64,000 bases of DNA from Candidatus Saccharimonadota bacterium (lineage in GTDB: Bacteria > Patescibacteriota > Saccharimonadia > Saccharimonadales > UBA4665), in assembly GCA_028289245.1 (NCBI GenBank), contig JAQGGT010000004.1, positions 1 through 64,000 on the forward strand, in the 5' to 3' direction. Position numbers and translations under genes: made by a program. Positions 14,457 through 22,873 of the stretch are shown here, one piece after another. Under the pieces are notes generated by a model. The model worked only from the letters and a program-made list of their open reading frames with translations. It was not told where the DNA came from and made no database searches. Position 1 is the stretch's first letter. Each line of letters opens with the position of its first letter.

Positions 14457-15520
14457 CGCTCCACATCAGTGAACTTCTGATAATGCACCATTTCATCGGC
14501 ATTAACTGAGGGTGTAATCTTCTTTATGGTTTCTTCGAGCATAGCTTGCTCAATAACTTCTTTATCTTGCATGACGGCCATACGAGCAGCCTCATTAGCC
14601 ACCAGTTCAATGTCTGAACTTACATAGTTAGCGGTCAGTTCAGAGAGCTTGTCGTAATCTATTTCGCCTATTGGCCTGTCTGACAAGAACAACTTAAAGA
14701 GGTCATGTCGCGCTTCATCATCGGGTGGTGGTACAAAGATACGCTTGTCCATACGGCCAGCCCTCAGCAATGCAGTGTCTATTAGTTGCGGACGATTTGT
14801 TGCGGCCACGACCAGAATATTATTTTGACCAGCATCATTGAGCTGCATAAGAAACTCGTTTACTTCTTCTTGCTTATACTGCATTTCCGAGCCAAGGCTT
14901 TCGCGCTTGGGTATTAGTCCTTCGATTTCATCAATAAATACGAGCGATGGTGCCTTCAGCTTGGCAATCTCAAAGAGCTTACCAACCTTACCTACTGTGC
15001 CGTGTATATAAGAAGAGGCTATATCGGAGTGCTTCACTTCAAAAAAGTTGTAGCCTAGTTCCTCGGCCAGCTTGCGGACAATAAAAGTCTTACCGCAGCC
15101 TGGAGGACCATACAGCAGAATACCGTTTGGTACTGAGATTTTGAATTTAGCGTATTTCTCTGGGTCTTGTAGTGGCTTAATAACATCCTCGAATAGAAGC
15201 CCTTTGAGCGCTGACATGCCAGCCACTGCTTCAAAGCCTTTGATTTGCGTAAGACCCTCTAAGATGGCCGTAACATGCTCGATAGAGTGGGTTGCAGTGA
15301 TGATACCAAGATACTCAGTACCATTTACCACTATCTTTAATAAGTCCGCCTTTTTACTTTTTACGTCAGCAACACTAAGGTTCGTGAAGAGGTATAAGAA
15401 AGTCTCGTCGGATAGTAGATAAATCTCTGTGAAGAAAACTTTGTCTACCCGCTGCACCACTTCTTGCCCTGTTGGAAGTTTGAAGCCGTTATAAAGAATT
15501 GGTTTAGATGTAGTATTCAT
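14450..15520 (-). CDS. AAA+ ATPase (Cdc48/FtsH/spastin-like)
   Basis: A 356-residue AAA+ ATPase. It has a unique N-domain (about 1-95), Walker A GPPGCGKT (138-145), Walker B LVFIDEIE (193-200), sensor 1 asparagine in AATNRP (242) and the arginine-finger segment RAGRMDKR (253-260). A C-terminal helical lid follows. There is no protease domain and no membrane helix. Members of this clade thread and unfold proteins or remodel complexes. It lies 4 nt downstream of the J-like gene, so it may act on clients of the Hsp70 machine. Its aromatic pore loop is not obvious. Confidence 0.9.
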   Translation of the reverse strand: MNTTSKPILYNGFKLPTGQEVVQRVDKVFFTEIYLLSDETFLYLFTNLSVADVKSKKADLLKIVVNGTEYLGIITATHSIEHVTAILEGLTQIKGFEAVAGMSALKGLLFEDVIKPLQDPEKYAKFKISVPNGILLYGPPGCGKTFIVRKLAEELGYNFFEVKHSDIASSYIHGTVGKVGKLFEIAKLKAPSLVFIDEIEGLIPKRESLGSEMQYKQEEVNEFLMQLNDAGQNNILVVAATNRPQLIDTALLRAGRMDKRIFVPPPDDEARHDLFKLFLSDRPIGEIDYDKLSELTANYVSSDIELVANEAARMAVMQDKEVIEQAMLEETIKKITPSVNADEMVHYQKFTDVERW

Positions 15521-15524
15521 ATGC

Positions 15525-17405
15525 TTACCTTAGCCCATTACATTGCGTTGCTTGAGAATTTACTTGCTGAACAAGACTATTCTGCTGGGGAACAAGAGCA
15601 TTATAGGCATCAGTGTCTCCCGCAGTCTGGTCACTATCCATCTCAGAGTTGATTGAGTCAAGCTGGCTCTTCAGGCTATTGTATTGGTCTACACAGGAGT
15701 TGTAAGCGGCGGAGGCACCGCTGGAGTCATCAGAAGAGCCAGTGGAGCTGTCTGTTGAGCCAGCACTACCAGAAGTAGAGCTACTTGAATTGTTTGAACT
15801 ATTGCCACTGTTTGACGCGCTTATGGCTATGATAACAATGATAATGATTGCCCATGTGATTAAGCTCTTCACGTTCTTTTTACGTTTTAGCTCAGGTACC
15901 TTTTCCGCTAGACTCGCATAGATAGCCGAGTCGATTAGTATGGTTAAAAGGGTACCCTCAAACTGGTCTTTGAAGTGCTTCTCAGCTTGCTGTACAACAC
16001 TGTTACGTAAATTATCAACAGCCTCCCCGCTCTTTTGGTCTTTGCCGAGTAAGGCCGTGAGGCGACTAATTTCTGCCAAGACGTTATCGACATATTCCTG
16101 ACTAATGTTCGTGTCGCTTAAATAACTCAGTACGAACTCGACAGTCGAAGCTAACAGGTCTTTGGCTTCGCCAAACTTGTTCTTGTCATATAATTCTTTG
16201 CCTCTTTTGAACTGTGCAACAGCTATGGCTGTAACGCACCAGACAACTCGCTGTGCCAAGAAGCTTTGCAAATCACCATTGCTCTTATTCCTACCTTGCT
16301 CTTGGGTAATAAGCTCTAGCGCGCCCTCGTAGTCTTCCGCTTCAAGTAATTCGTTAATCGGTTGTACTACCTTATCCTGCGATACCATCTTGCGAAGGTC
16401 ATTTAGGTCATCCTCAAGACGTGAGCGTAATGCGGGCGTACCACTAATCTCCAGTGCAATCTTTAATATGCTTCCCGACTTACCGGCATCATTAAGATTA
16501 TTGTATAAATCGAGAGCAACCCCGCGCATCCCTTCTGCCGCTTTATCGCGCATCGTTTTTGACTGGCTATCATTGTAGTAGCCAAGGTCTTTTAGTTTCT
16601 CAAAGCTGCGCCGTAGTGTTACGACGAGACCCTTAAGCTGAGCCATTTTCTCTTTGGAGATAATCTTCTCATCACTTATCTTTAGGCTTTTTAGCTTTGC
16701 TGAGGCATCGTTAATTGTCTCGTAAATTGGAGCCAGTAAGTCCTTTTCGACCTTTGCACCCTTAACTTTGAATATCCGCTGGAACTCAGAAACGTAGCTG
16801 CTGTCACCCTTTTCCTTACTCAAGTCAGCGTAGTAGTCTGCCAATATACCAACAACCCTGTCTTTTAGGTCGGCAAAGGCATCATCGCTGGTGCCGACTT
16901 CATCACTAAGCTGGTATATCTTGGTAAAAGACGACCAAAATTTGTCCGAATCAATCAAGCTCTGCCAGACGATTAAGCCTCGACTTGGCGAAAACCTGGA
17001 GCCGTTAGCCGCTACGATGCTGAGCAATACGGCTAGATTGCGTTTAGCTATAAATCCTTTTGCAGTCTCGCTGCCGCCAGCTTCGAGCCACTTTGAAGCC
17101 ACGCTTGCAATATCTTCATCGTTCAGTTTAGCGAAATCAGCATCTACGGCATTTGCGCGGTCAAACCAAAAGAAGTAGTCAGTCAGCCGTTTATTTGGCG
17201 ATGCTAGATTTTGAAGCGCAACCTTTACGCTGCTTTCCGTACGTACAGGCTTTGCGAATGGTAGGTCGGCGTCGTCATACTCTGGTACCTCATCAATCTT
17301 TAGAAGATTGGTAAGCTCTTTAGCGCGCTTGTTAATGTCTTTCTGGGTGGCACTACTGTCCAGGCCAAGTACATTAAAAGCATTTTTGCTAAAGAGGTCA
17401 GCCAT
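15525..17405 (-). CDS. J-like N-domain, transmembrane, coiled-coil protein
   Basis: A 626-residue protein. Residues about 8-75 (AFNVLGLDSSATQKDINKRA, then a helical stretch) look like helices I-II and IV of a J-domain, but the HPD tripeptide that stimulates Hsp70 is absent. A long helical region with TPR-like pieces follows (about 80-505). A hydrophobic helix lies at about 512-529, then a Ser/Gly/Thr-rich linker (529-568) and a coiled coil with two Cys (569-626), predicted to be outside the cell. Its ATG overlaps the Hsp70 stop by one base (TAATG). Role inferred: membrane-bound partner of the Hsp70. Confidence 0.75.
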   Translation of the reverse strand: MADLFSKNAFNVLGLDSSATQKDINKRAKELTNLLKIDEVPEYDDADLPFAKPVRTESSVKVALQNLASPNKRLTDYFFWFDRANAVDADFAKLNDEDIASVASKWLEAGGSETAKGFIAKRNLAVLLSIVAANGSRFSPSRGLIVWQSLIDSDKFWSSFTKIYQLSDEVGTSDDAFADLKDRVVGILADYYADLSKEKGDSSYVSEFQRIFKVKGAKVEKDLLAPIYETINDASAKLKSLKISDEKIISKEKMAQLKGLVVTLRRSFEKLKDLGYYNDSQSKTMRDKAAEGMRGVALDLYNNLNDAGKSGSILKIALEISGTPALRSRLEDDLNDLRKMVSQDKVVQPINELLEAEDYEGALELITQEQGRNKSNGDLQSFLAQRVVWCVTAIAVAQFKRGKELYDKNKFGEAKDLLASTVEFVLSYLSDTNISQEYVDNVLAEISRLTALLGKDQKSGEAVDNLRNSVVQQAEKHFKDQFEGTLLTILIDSAIYASLAEKVPELKRKKNVKSLITWAIIIIVIIAISASNSGNSSNNSSSSTSGSAGSTDSSTGSSDDSSGASAAYNSCVDQYNSLKSQLDSINSEMDSDQTAGDTDAYNALVPQQNSLVQQVNSQATQCNGLR

Positions 17406-19948
17406 TACTTTGTAATTCCAGCCATGCTACCGCTGATAGCTTCCTGCTCCTCGGCAGGCAACATGTTCAGTAAGTTGCGTACACATCGCTTTAGCTCTTC
17501 AAAGTCATCTTGTTCGATGGCAGTATCGGCCTTACCAATGTAATACTCGCCATCCGTTTGATTGCTAAGTTTTGATTTGTTGCTCTTAATTTCATTGAGC
17601 TGCCATACCCAGAAACTTGGGTCTTCAACTAATGCTCTGATTGTTACGTCACGGACTTGCTGTATCACGCGGCTGAGCATAGCCTTATCACCATCTTGGA
17701 TGGCTTTATTACCCTCTTTGCGGAGTACGTCAATCTGGTCACTTATGCGCTGCTTCTCCTTGCCATCGCTCAAGTTGCCAATCAGTTCATCGGCGCTGTC
17801 AAAACATTCCTCAAGCTCTGATTTAAGTTGAGGCAGTTCCTTTTCGTGCTCTAGCTCATCGAGTTTAGTTTCTAACTGTCGCAAGTCTCGCTCGGCCTTA
17901 TTTTTGTCGTCCGTATCCATGTCGGCATTCTTTATGTTGCCTGATAATTCGTTTACGCTATTTTCAAGCTCGTCGTATTGCTCTTTAGGCACGTTGGACT
18001 TAACTTTACTTAGGCGTGCTCTCTGGGCACTTAAGTCTGCTTCTAGGCGCTTCACGTCAACCGCTTGGGCGTATGTATCAGCGCGAGCATTCAAAGTAAG
18101 TTCAATGCTAGGTATGTACACCTCGACGGTTACGGTGCGAGACCCGTCAACTTCTATCTTTAGGTCAACTTCTGTATCAGCTGGCAAATCGTAAGGGAGC
18201 TGCTTGCCGTCAATTTCCAATGTGGTTATTAGTTGGTTGCGGCTTGGTACGTCAGCTTCGCCCTCGTATACCTTTATTGGTAACTGATTATCTTTACCTT
18301 TTTCCAGTTTGGTCAGTGTGCGGTATGTTCTGGTTTCGCTAAGAGGCGGCACGCTGTTTTTGTCAAAATAAGGGTCACAAACCTCTTTAAGCTGAAAGTC
18401 GTTGCTGATACCTTTTTCGGCGTATATCACCCCAATGGTATGCGGTATTGGCGAACCGGAGACAGTAAGACCGTGCGTAATACTGAATTGGTCGGGATAT
18501 ATTGGCAATGAGTTACCGCTGTCATCAAACAGGTATAGCCAATAAACGCTTTGTTCACCCTTGGTCACGGCTACCGTGTCAAAAAATTTGCCCGACTTAA
18601 GTTTTATTTTAGAGCTGGTATAGCTACCATTTTCTGCTTGTATCTGAACGAAGTAGTCTTGTTCGGCATCTTTTAGCTCATCAATAACGCCCGTTACTGT
18701 CTCTTCATCTTCGGAAGTCATGGCCTCATAATTCAACTTCACCTTAACTTCGCCACTGATGATGTCATGGTCTTCCGATAATACGTCTTGAGGCACGCGC
18801 TGGCTCAGGCCGAATAGACACGCCCCTCTTGCGACAATAGTTAATGGGTCAACAGAGTTATCAATAGTGAGGTCAAATTCATGCTCAAGAGTCTGCTTTA
18901 TATATGGTATTTGAGTGGGGCCACCAACTAAGACAATTTTGCTGACAGAAGAAGCTTGCACCCCAGCCTCTTTAATCGTCTTGGTGGTCAGCTCAACGGT
19001 TTCAGCTACTTTTGACTTAATGAGCTGCTCGAACATATCACGGGTCAAATCCACTGACACGTACACGTCTTCGCCGCCCGCTAACTCTTTACCAATATCT
19101 TCTATTTCGATAGTGGTTTTGTCGAACTGACTTAGCTCAATTTTGGCTGTCTCTGCCAACGCCTTAAGTCTCGCAAATGCACTACGTACGCTTAGCTTTT
19201 CGCTGCTTCGGTCAAAATCTTTAATCTTATACTTGTCTAAAATTGCAGGCTTAATGATTTCGTCAACAATAAGCCAGTCAAAATCCTTACCACCCAAGAA
19301 GTTGTTGCCGTTGTGGGCAAGGACAGTCAACATGCCATCTTTAGAAGAAATCAGCGCAACGTCGAATGTTCCGCCGCCCAGGTCATAAACGAGCCAGTTC
19401 TGGTTTTTAGTGTTATCAAAGCCATAGGCGATAGCGGCAGCAATCGGCTCTTGTAGCAGTACCACATACTTGAACCCAGCAAGCTGACCTGCTCGTTTAG
19501 TGGCTTCAGCCTGTAGTGACGAGAAATAGGCCGGAACGGTGATAACAGAGTACTGTGTATTGAAATCTGGGTACTTTCGTTTTACATCTTCCTTGAGGCT
19601 TTTCAGTATCTCCGCCGACACTTCTTCCGGTGACATATCAGTGTCGATACGGTCGAAGTGCACCTTTTCGGACGTACCCATTAGGCGTTTAACTTCTGCC
19701 TTATTATTGCTGAACTCTTCCTCCGAGGAACTCTTATACAGCTTGTCATAAGCCTTGCGCCCAACTACTTTATTAGTAGCCTTATCAATGCCAAATACCG
19801 ACGGTGTGTACTCATCTTGCTGAGAGTTTTTTACAATTTCGGCCTTACCATTAACATTGACAGCAACTTCAGAGTTGGTGGTACCGAGGTCAATGCCAAT
19901 CTTGATGACACTGTCTTCTTTCGTTTTGTCCGACTTATTAGGGTTCAA
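17405..19948 (-). CDS. Divergent Hsp70 (DnaK-like) chaperone
   Basis: An 847-residue Hsp70, longer than the usual 610-640 of DnaK. The ATPase domain is intact: phosphate-1 IGIDLGTTNSEVAV (17-30), phosphate-2 LVYDLGGGTFDVALI (186-200) and adenosine motif VLVGGPTQIPYI (339-350). The substrate-binding part (about 395-620) is strongly divergent, and the C-terminus (about 640-847) is a long charged coiled-coil region in place of the normal lid. It is coupled to the GrpE-like gene (11-nt overlap) and the J-like gene (1-nt overlap), so it is probably a dedicated chaperone and not the housekeeping DnaK. Confidence 0.95.
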   Translation of the reverse strand: MNPNKSDKTKEDSVIKIGIDLGTTNSEVAVNVNGKAEIVKNSQQDEYTPSVFGIDKATNKVVGRKAYDKLYKSSSEEEFSNNKAEVKRLMGTSEKVHFDRIDTDMSPEEVSAEILKSLKEDVKRKYPDFNTQYSVITVPAYFSSLQAEATKRAGQLAGFKYVVLLQEPIAAAIAYGFDNTKNQNWLVYDLGGGTFDVALISSKDGMLTVLAHNGNNFLGGKDFDWLIVDEIIKPAILDKYKIKDFDRSSEKLSVRSAFARLKALAETAKIELSQFDKTTIEIEDIGKELAGGEDVYVSVDLTRDMFEQLIKSKVAETVELTTKTIKEAGVQASSVSKIVLVGGPTQIPYIKQTLEHEFDLTIDNSVDPLTIVARGACLFGLSQRVPQDVLSEDHDIISGEVKVKLNYEAMTSEDEETVTGVIDELKDAEQDYFVQIQAENGSYTSSKIKLKSGKFFDTVAVTKGEQSVYWLYLFDDSGNSLPIYPDQFSITHGLTVSGSPIPHTIGVIYAEKGISNDFQLKEVCDPYFDKNSVPPLSETRTYRTLTKLEKGKDNQLPIKVYEGEADVPSRNQLITTLEIDGKQLPYDLPADTEVDLKIEVDGSRTVTVEVYIPSIELTLNARADTYAQAVDVKRLEADLSAQRARLSKVKSNVPKEQYDELENSVNELSGNIKNADMDTDDKNKAERDLRQLETKLDELEHEKELPQLKSELEECFDSADELIGNLSDGKEKQRISDQIDVLRKEGNKAIQDGDKAMLSRVIQQVRDVTIRALVEDPSFWVWQLNEIKSNKSKLSNQTDGEYYIGKADTAIEQDDFEELKRCVRNLLNMLPAEEQEAISGSMAGITK

Positions 19949-20423
19949 GGAGTATCACCTTTGCCTTTCGTATTAGTTTCCCTTTGAGCGTAACGGCAGG
20001 TTCGTGTGTCTCTTTGATGACTGCCTGCTTAAGGGTTGCATCCTTTTCAACAGCGAGTACCTCTAGGTTCATGCCCTCGTTATACTTCTGGTCAGTGTAG
20101 TCAGTGACCTTCACGTCGTTTCGGTCTAGATACCGTACAAGCTTAGCTTGTGAGTTTTGGAGTGCCTTGGCCTGGTCGTCTTTCAAATCAGGCTGCGCTT
20201 TTTCCAATCGCTTTTGCAGTCGCCACACTTCTATGGCTAAATCAACAAGGTTGTTTGTCTCTGGCGATATCTCAAGAAATTTCGGTTCCACAGACCGAGC
20301 TACTTGTAATCGTACTGTGCTGATTGCTACTAGTAGACGCTGAAAGGCCAGGAGGATGAGCACGGTGGCAATGATTATGGCCACTACTACAATAATGATT
20401 AGGTAAATTTGGCTGTGGTTCAT
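19938..20423 (-). CDS. Membrane-anchored GrpE-like protein
   Basis: A 161-residue protein from the ATG at 20423. It has one N-terminal transmembrane helix (about 6-28), a helical stalk (about 55-100), and a C-terminal beta domain whose order (YNEGMNLEVLAVEKD, then EPAVTLKGKLIRKAKVILLEP) resembles the GrpE head that opens the Hsp70 nucleotide cleft. Ordinary GrpE is soluble and has no membrane helix. The call rests on pattern and position directly before hsp70; the identity is remote. It would tether nucleotide exchange to the membrane. Confidence 0.6.
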   Translation of the reverse strand: MNHSQIYLIIIVVVAIIIATVLILLAFQRLLVAISTVRLQVARSVEPKFLEISPETNNLVDLAIEVWRLQKRLEKAQPDLKDDQAKALQNSQAKLVRYLDRNDVKVTDYTDQKYNEGMNLEVLAVEKDATLKQAVIKETHEPAVTLKGKLIRKAKVILLEP

Positions 20424-20493
20424 TATAACTTTCTTCTTAGGTACATAATACAACAAGAGGTCGAAACATCGTTAAGCAAAACTTAAGTCGCAC

Positions 20494-21075
20494 CTACTCC
20501 TCCGCCAAATCAGGGTTAATCATATAGCCGATAGCAGTTAAGATTTTATCATCCCAGAATTTATGATTTGACTGTACGAACGCGGCTAGTAAGGGCTGTG
20601 ATGTCCTTGTATAAGCCGCATACTCACGGTCGGTGTGGGTTGCTAGTTGAGTGCCAGGTAGTTCCTGCTTTGCTCTCATGTAGATTGAGGGAATAAGCGC
20701 TTTGTATGTGGCTGCTATAGCGTAAACAAGGGCATTTTGGATAACTGTCTCATAGAGCCTTGCTTGTTTTGAAGCTTTCTGGTTATTAAACATCAGGTCA
20801 TCTACGAGCTGTTGCATGGTGTATGACTTTCGTGAAGATATCATTGATATGAGTAAAATCTTCATGTTTTCAAGTTTACTACCGTCTATGTCCAGGTTAT
20901 TCAGTACTCCGAAATAGACATAAGCTCTAAAGAAATATTTTTCAATTGCTTTCCTCTGCCGCTCCGGCTGACGTAGGTTATAGAGTAGGTCAACGATAAT
21001 TTGCGTCTGTAGCGATGCTGGCAGCTCGTTGAGGGTAGCGCCGCTACTGATAGGCGACTTAATGTTCATATCCAT
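20494..21075 (-). CDS. Hypothetical helical protein, first gene of the Hsp70 operon
   Basis: A 193-residue soluble, mostly helical protein without a recognised domain. The ATG at 21075 was chosen because AAGGAG (21082-21087) lies 6 nt before it. It is the promoter-proximal gene of the operon, downstream of the structured leader RNA and its terminator. Seventy nt separate it from the GrpE-like gene. Possible roles are co-chaperone, adaptor or regulator; none can be shown. Confidence 0.65.
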   Translation of the reverse strand: MDMNIKSPISSGATLNELPASLQTQIIVDLLYNLRQPERQRKAIEKYFFRAYVYFGVLNNLDIDGSKLENMKILLISMISSRKSYTMQQLVDDLMFNNQKASKQARLYETVIQNALVYAIAATYKALIPSIYMRAKQELPGTQLATHTDREYAAYTRTSQPLLAAFVQSNHKFWDDKILTAIGYMINPDLAEE

Positions 21076-21111
21076 GTGCATCTCCTTAGTTGATAGCTAA
21101 GGTGCCGTAAA

Positions 21112-21136
21112 ATAAAAAGCGACACCGTAAGGTGTC
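21112..21136 (-). terminator. Rho-independent terminator or attenuator before the Hsp70 operon
   Basis: On the minus strand GACACC-TTAC-GGTGTC is followed by GCTTTTTATTTT. It lies between the promoter at 21244-21272 and the first operon gene. Its 5' arm shares three bases (21134-21136) with the closing stem of the upstream RNA, so the two folds compete at their border. Confidence 0.8.
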
Positions 21137-21237
21137 TAAGCCATTCACAAGCCAGCTTTCGCCGAGTTGCTTATACGGTGCCGCTTTCAACGGCGAACCG
21201 CAATAAATTGCGAACTGGCGTGATAATGACTTAGACG
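21112..21237 (-). ncRNA. Structured RNA of unknown class upstream of the Hsp70 operon
   Basis: From the predicted start near 21237 the RNA can fold into a three-way junction. The long closing stem begins with 7 perfect pairs (GUCUAAG at 21236-21230 with CUUAGAC at 21140-21134), extends through UCAUU with the opposing AAUGG (one G-U pair), and ends with GCCAG/CUGGC. Inside are a CGCAA-UUUA-UUGCG hairpin and a second arm pairing UUCGCCG with CGGCGAA and UUG with CAA. A terminator follows. I do not recognise a known riboswitch or RNA family. It may be a free small RNA or a transcription-attenuating leader. Confidence 0.65.
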
Positions 21238-21243
21238 AGAGCA

Positions 21244-21272
21244 ATTATACCATCTACCCCTGTAACTCACAA
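21244..21272 (-). promoter_or_regulatory. Strong sigma-70-type promoter for the RNA and Hsp70 operon
   Basis: On the minus strand TTGTGA (21272-21267), a 17-nt spacer and a perfect TATAAT (21249-21244). Transcription would begin near 21237, exactly at the foot of the RNA's closing stem. Confidence 0.75.
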
Positions 21273-21289
21273 GCAAAAGCGGAATAGGC

Positions 21290-21295
21290 TATACT
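21290..21295 (+). promoter_or_regulatory. -10 box of a leaderless gene
   Basis: TATACT followed by 6 nt and the ATG at 21302. It is divergent from, and interleaved with, the Hsp70-operon promoter, so the two directions could compete. Confidence 0.5.
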
Positions 21296-21301
21296 CAGTT
21301 A

Positions 21302-21478
21302 ATGGTTAGAATTAGCCCCGAACGCATTAAAGAACTACAGGCGTTGCTCAAGGAGCAGACTGGCAAAGACTATAGCGATGAAGAAGCTCAAGAAGCTGGG
21401 CTAGCAATCATGCGGTTTGTTGTGGCCAAAGAACAGCGCCGACAAGAACTCGATAAGCGGCAAACGAAGAAGAAATAG
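21302..21478 (+). CDS. Small helical protein (MVRISPERIKELQALLKEQT type)
   Basis: A 58-residue charged protein. It has the pattern I-S-x-E-x-I-K-E-L-Q, then TGKDYSDEEAQEAGL and a hydrophobic helix, then a basic tail. Small proteins with an S-x-E-x-A core like this recur in CPR genomes, to my knowledge without known function. The gene at 24191-24364 in the same element has the same layout. A TACT-type -10 box 6 nt upstream suggests leaderless expression. It is divergent from the Hsp70 operon, so a regulator of the shared promoter region is possible. Confidence 0.7.
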   Translation: MVRISPERIKELQALLKEQTGKDYSDEEAQEAGLAIMRFVVAKEQRRQELDKRQTKKK

Positions 21479-21492
21479 TTAAGCCGTTGCTT

Positions 21493-21540
21493 AGTTTCGC
21501 AGTTTTGCATCTACCTATAGGTTTGCGGAACTGCGAAACT
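21493..21540. repeat. Inverted repeat, element palindrome copy 1
   Basis: AGTTTCGCAGTT (21493-21504) is perfectly inverted at 21529-21540, around a TATAGGT-containing centre. A related sequence with CTTCGCAG, TATAGGT and TGCGAAACTG in the same order lies at 26051-26097. It may be a terminator for the small gene before it or a protein-binding site. Confidence 0.55.
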
Positions 21541-21668
21541 GGTCAGTATTTGTGTAGAAAATAACAGAGGTGGCAGAAACGTAGCCACTTATTTAATCTT
21601 AATCCCATTTTGTTGTATTATATGTAACAGAATATTGTGTTAGTGCTTGAGGGGTGTAGGTATATAGA

Positions 21669-22805
21669 ATGGTATGCGACGAGACTGAGCTTGCGCTCTT
21701 GGCCTTACCGCCGGACATGGATTGCCTGGAGGCTGAGCCAATGTCTTCGACAGTGGAATCAAACGCAACTGTAGTTCTATCGAAGTATCAGATTGTTCGG
21801 TTCCATGGTCGAGCCATGATAGAACTGAGCCACCCTTACCCGCACTTCCAACCACTGACTAAAGGCCTGCTAAGTGAAGTTGCGAAGCCATTACTAGGCT
21901 GGCTCAAGCAGCGCCATTTAAATCATCTTCACGATTACCTGATTAGCACTGCGCCAGACTTGAGCTGGAGTGACCAGTTTGTGGTGTTTGGTGACCTGAA
22001 TGGCTCCAAGGCTAACGTTTCGGTTTGGGATATGAATGCGCTGGAATTTCGGCATGACATATCACCACGCGACTGCGTGTGGCGCTCACCGTATCCAGTA
22101 AGCCGTAATACTGCCCCACGACAAATTCCGCTTATCATGCAGCTTGCTGGAGACAATGCCGCCGTTTACGATGACATCATGCAGAGTTTGGCTCCACTCG
22201 TTATGGCATGTAAACCCGAAGGTGTTGTGTGGTGGGTTGGAGGCGACACTGAGAGCAAACAGCTCCTAATGGAGGCGGTGCATCGAATACTACCAAACCA
22301 ATTAGCGAAAATAAGTGCCGAGCGTTTAAGTGGCGGCCGTCAAACACCGTTATTAAACGGCAATCTGGGTAACGTTGTGGAGAGCGGCACTGCTGCGGTG
22401 GCGGACGTAAGTCTTTATCGAAACCTGGCTAAACACCAGACTTTCGGTGTCCATAAGTACCGCAGCCAGGATGGTATGAATATAAAGGGCAACATCCATC
22501 ATATATTCTCCTCAGCGTACACCCCGACTTTTAGCACGAAGACTTGGAGCACTCAGATGCGTACCGTAATCATTCCTTTCGGCCAGCTGACGGACGGTAA
22601 TAAGTTCCCTGAATTAACCACAGATTTTCATGGTCGATTGGTGGCTGAGATGTGTTCGTATGCCGTTCAAATTCGAGACCAGGGGTATCGGTATTCCCTG
22701 TCGGCAACGGCGGTCGCTACCGGCCGTGACATACCAGAGATGAGTACGAGCAAGTTTACAACACTCTCGCCTCTATTTTCACCTACAGGTGAGTTCATTT
22801 GGTAA
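21669..22805 (+). CDS. D5-like (SF3 helicase-related) degenerate protein
   Basis: A 378-residue protein. The middle VVWWVGGDTESKQLLMEAVHRILP sits where phage and plasmid D5-type SF3 helicases have their Walker A, but the GK(S/T) is changed to ESK. The later WSTQMRTVIIPFGQL stretch matches the R-x-x-x-x-PF motif common near the end of D5-like helicases. An ATPase-dead paralogue, a replication initiator or a primase accessory are possible. It begins the plus-strand module and lacks a Shine-Dalgarno sequence; a downstream ATG (21717) is an alternative start. Confidence 0.5.
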   Translation: MVCDETELALLALPPDMDCLEAEPMSSTVESNATVVLSKYQIVRFHGRAMIELSHPYPHFQPLTKGLLSEVAKPLLGWLKQRHLNHLHDYLISTAPDLSWSDQFVVFGDLNGSKANVSVWDMNALEFRHDISPRDCVWRSPYPVSRNTAPRQIPLIMQLAGDNAAVYDDIMQSLAPLVMACKPEGVVWWVGGDTESKQLLMEAVHRILPNQLAKISAERLSGGRQTPLLNGNLGNVVESGTAAVADVSLYRNLAKHQTFGVHKYRSQDGMNIKGNIHHIFSSAYTPTFSTKTWSTQMRTVIIPFGQLTDGNKFPELTTDFHGRLVAEMCSYAVQIRDQGYRYSLSATAVATGRDIPEMSTSKFTTLSPLFSPTGEFIW

Positions 22806-22873
22806 GCGCTTAACCTTGCTTTATCTCTGTTAAAGCGGAGAATATAAGCAGTTATTATGATATGGAGCTGTAG

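Noticed and set aside
21112-21236. Structured RNA as a tRNA, tmRNA, SRP RNA or 6S RNA
   Set aside because: It has no anticodon arm or T-loop, no SRP tetraloop region or tag frame, and it is too short for 6S RNA. It is left as unknown.
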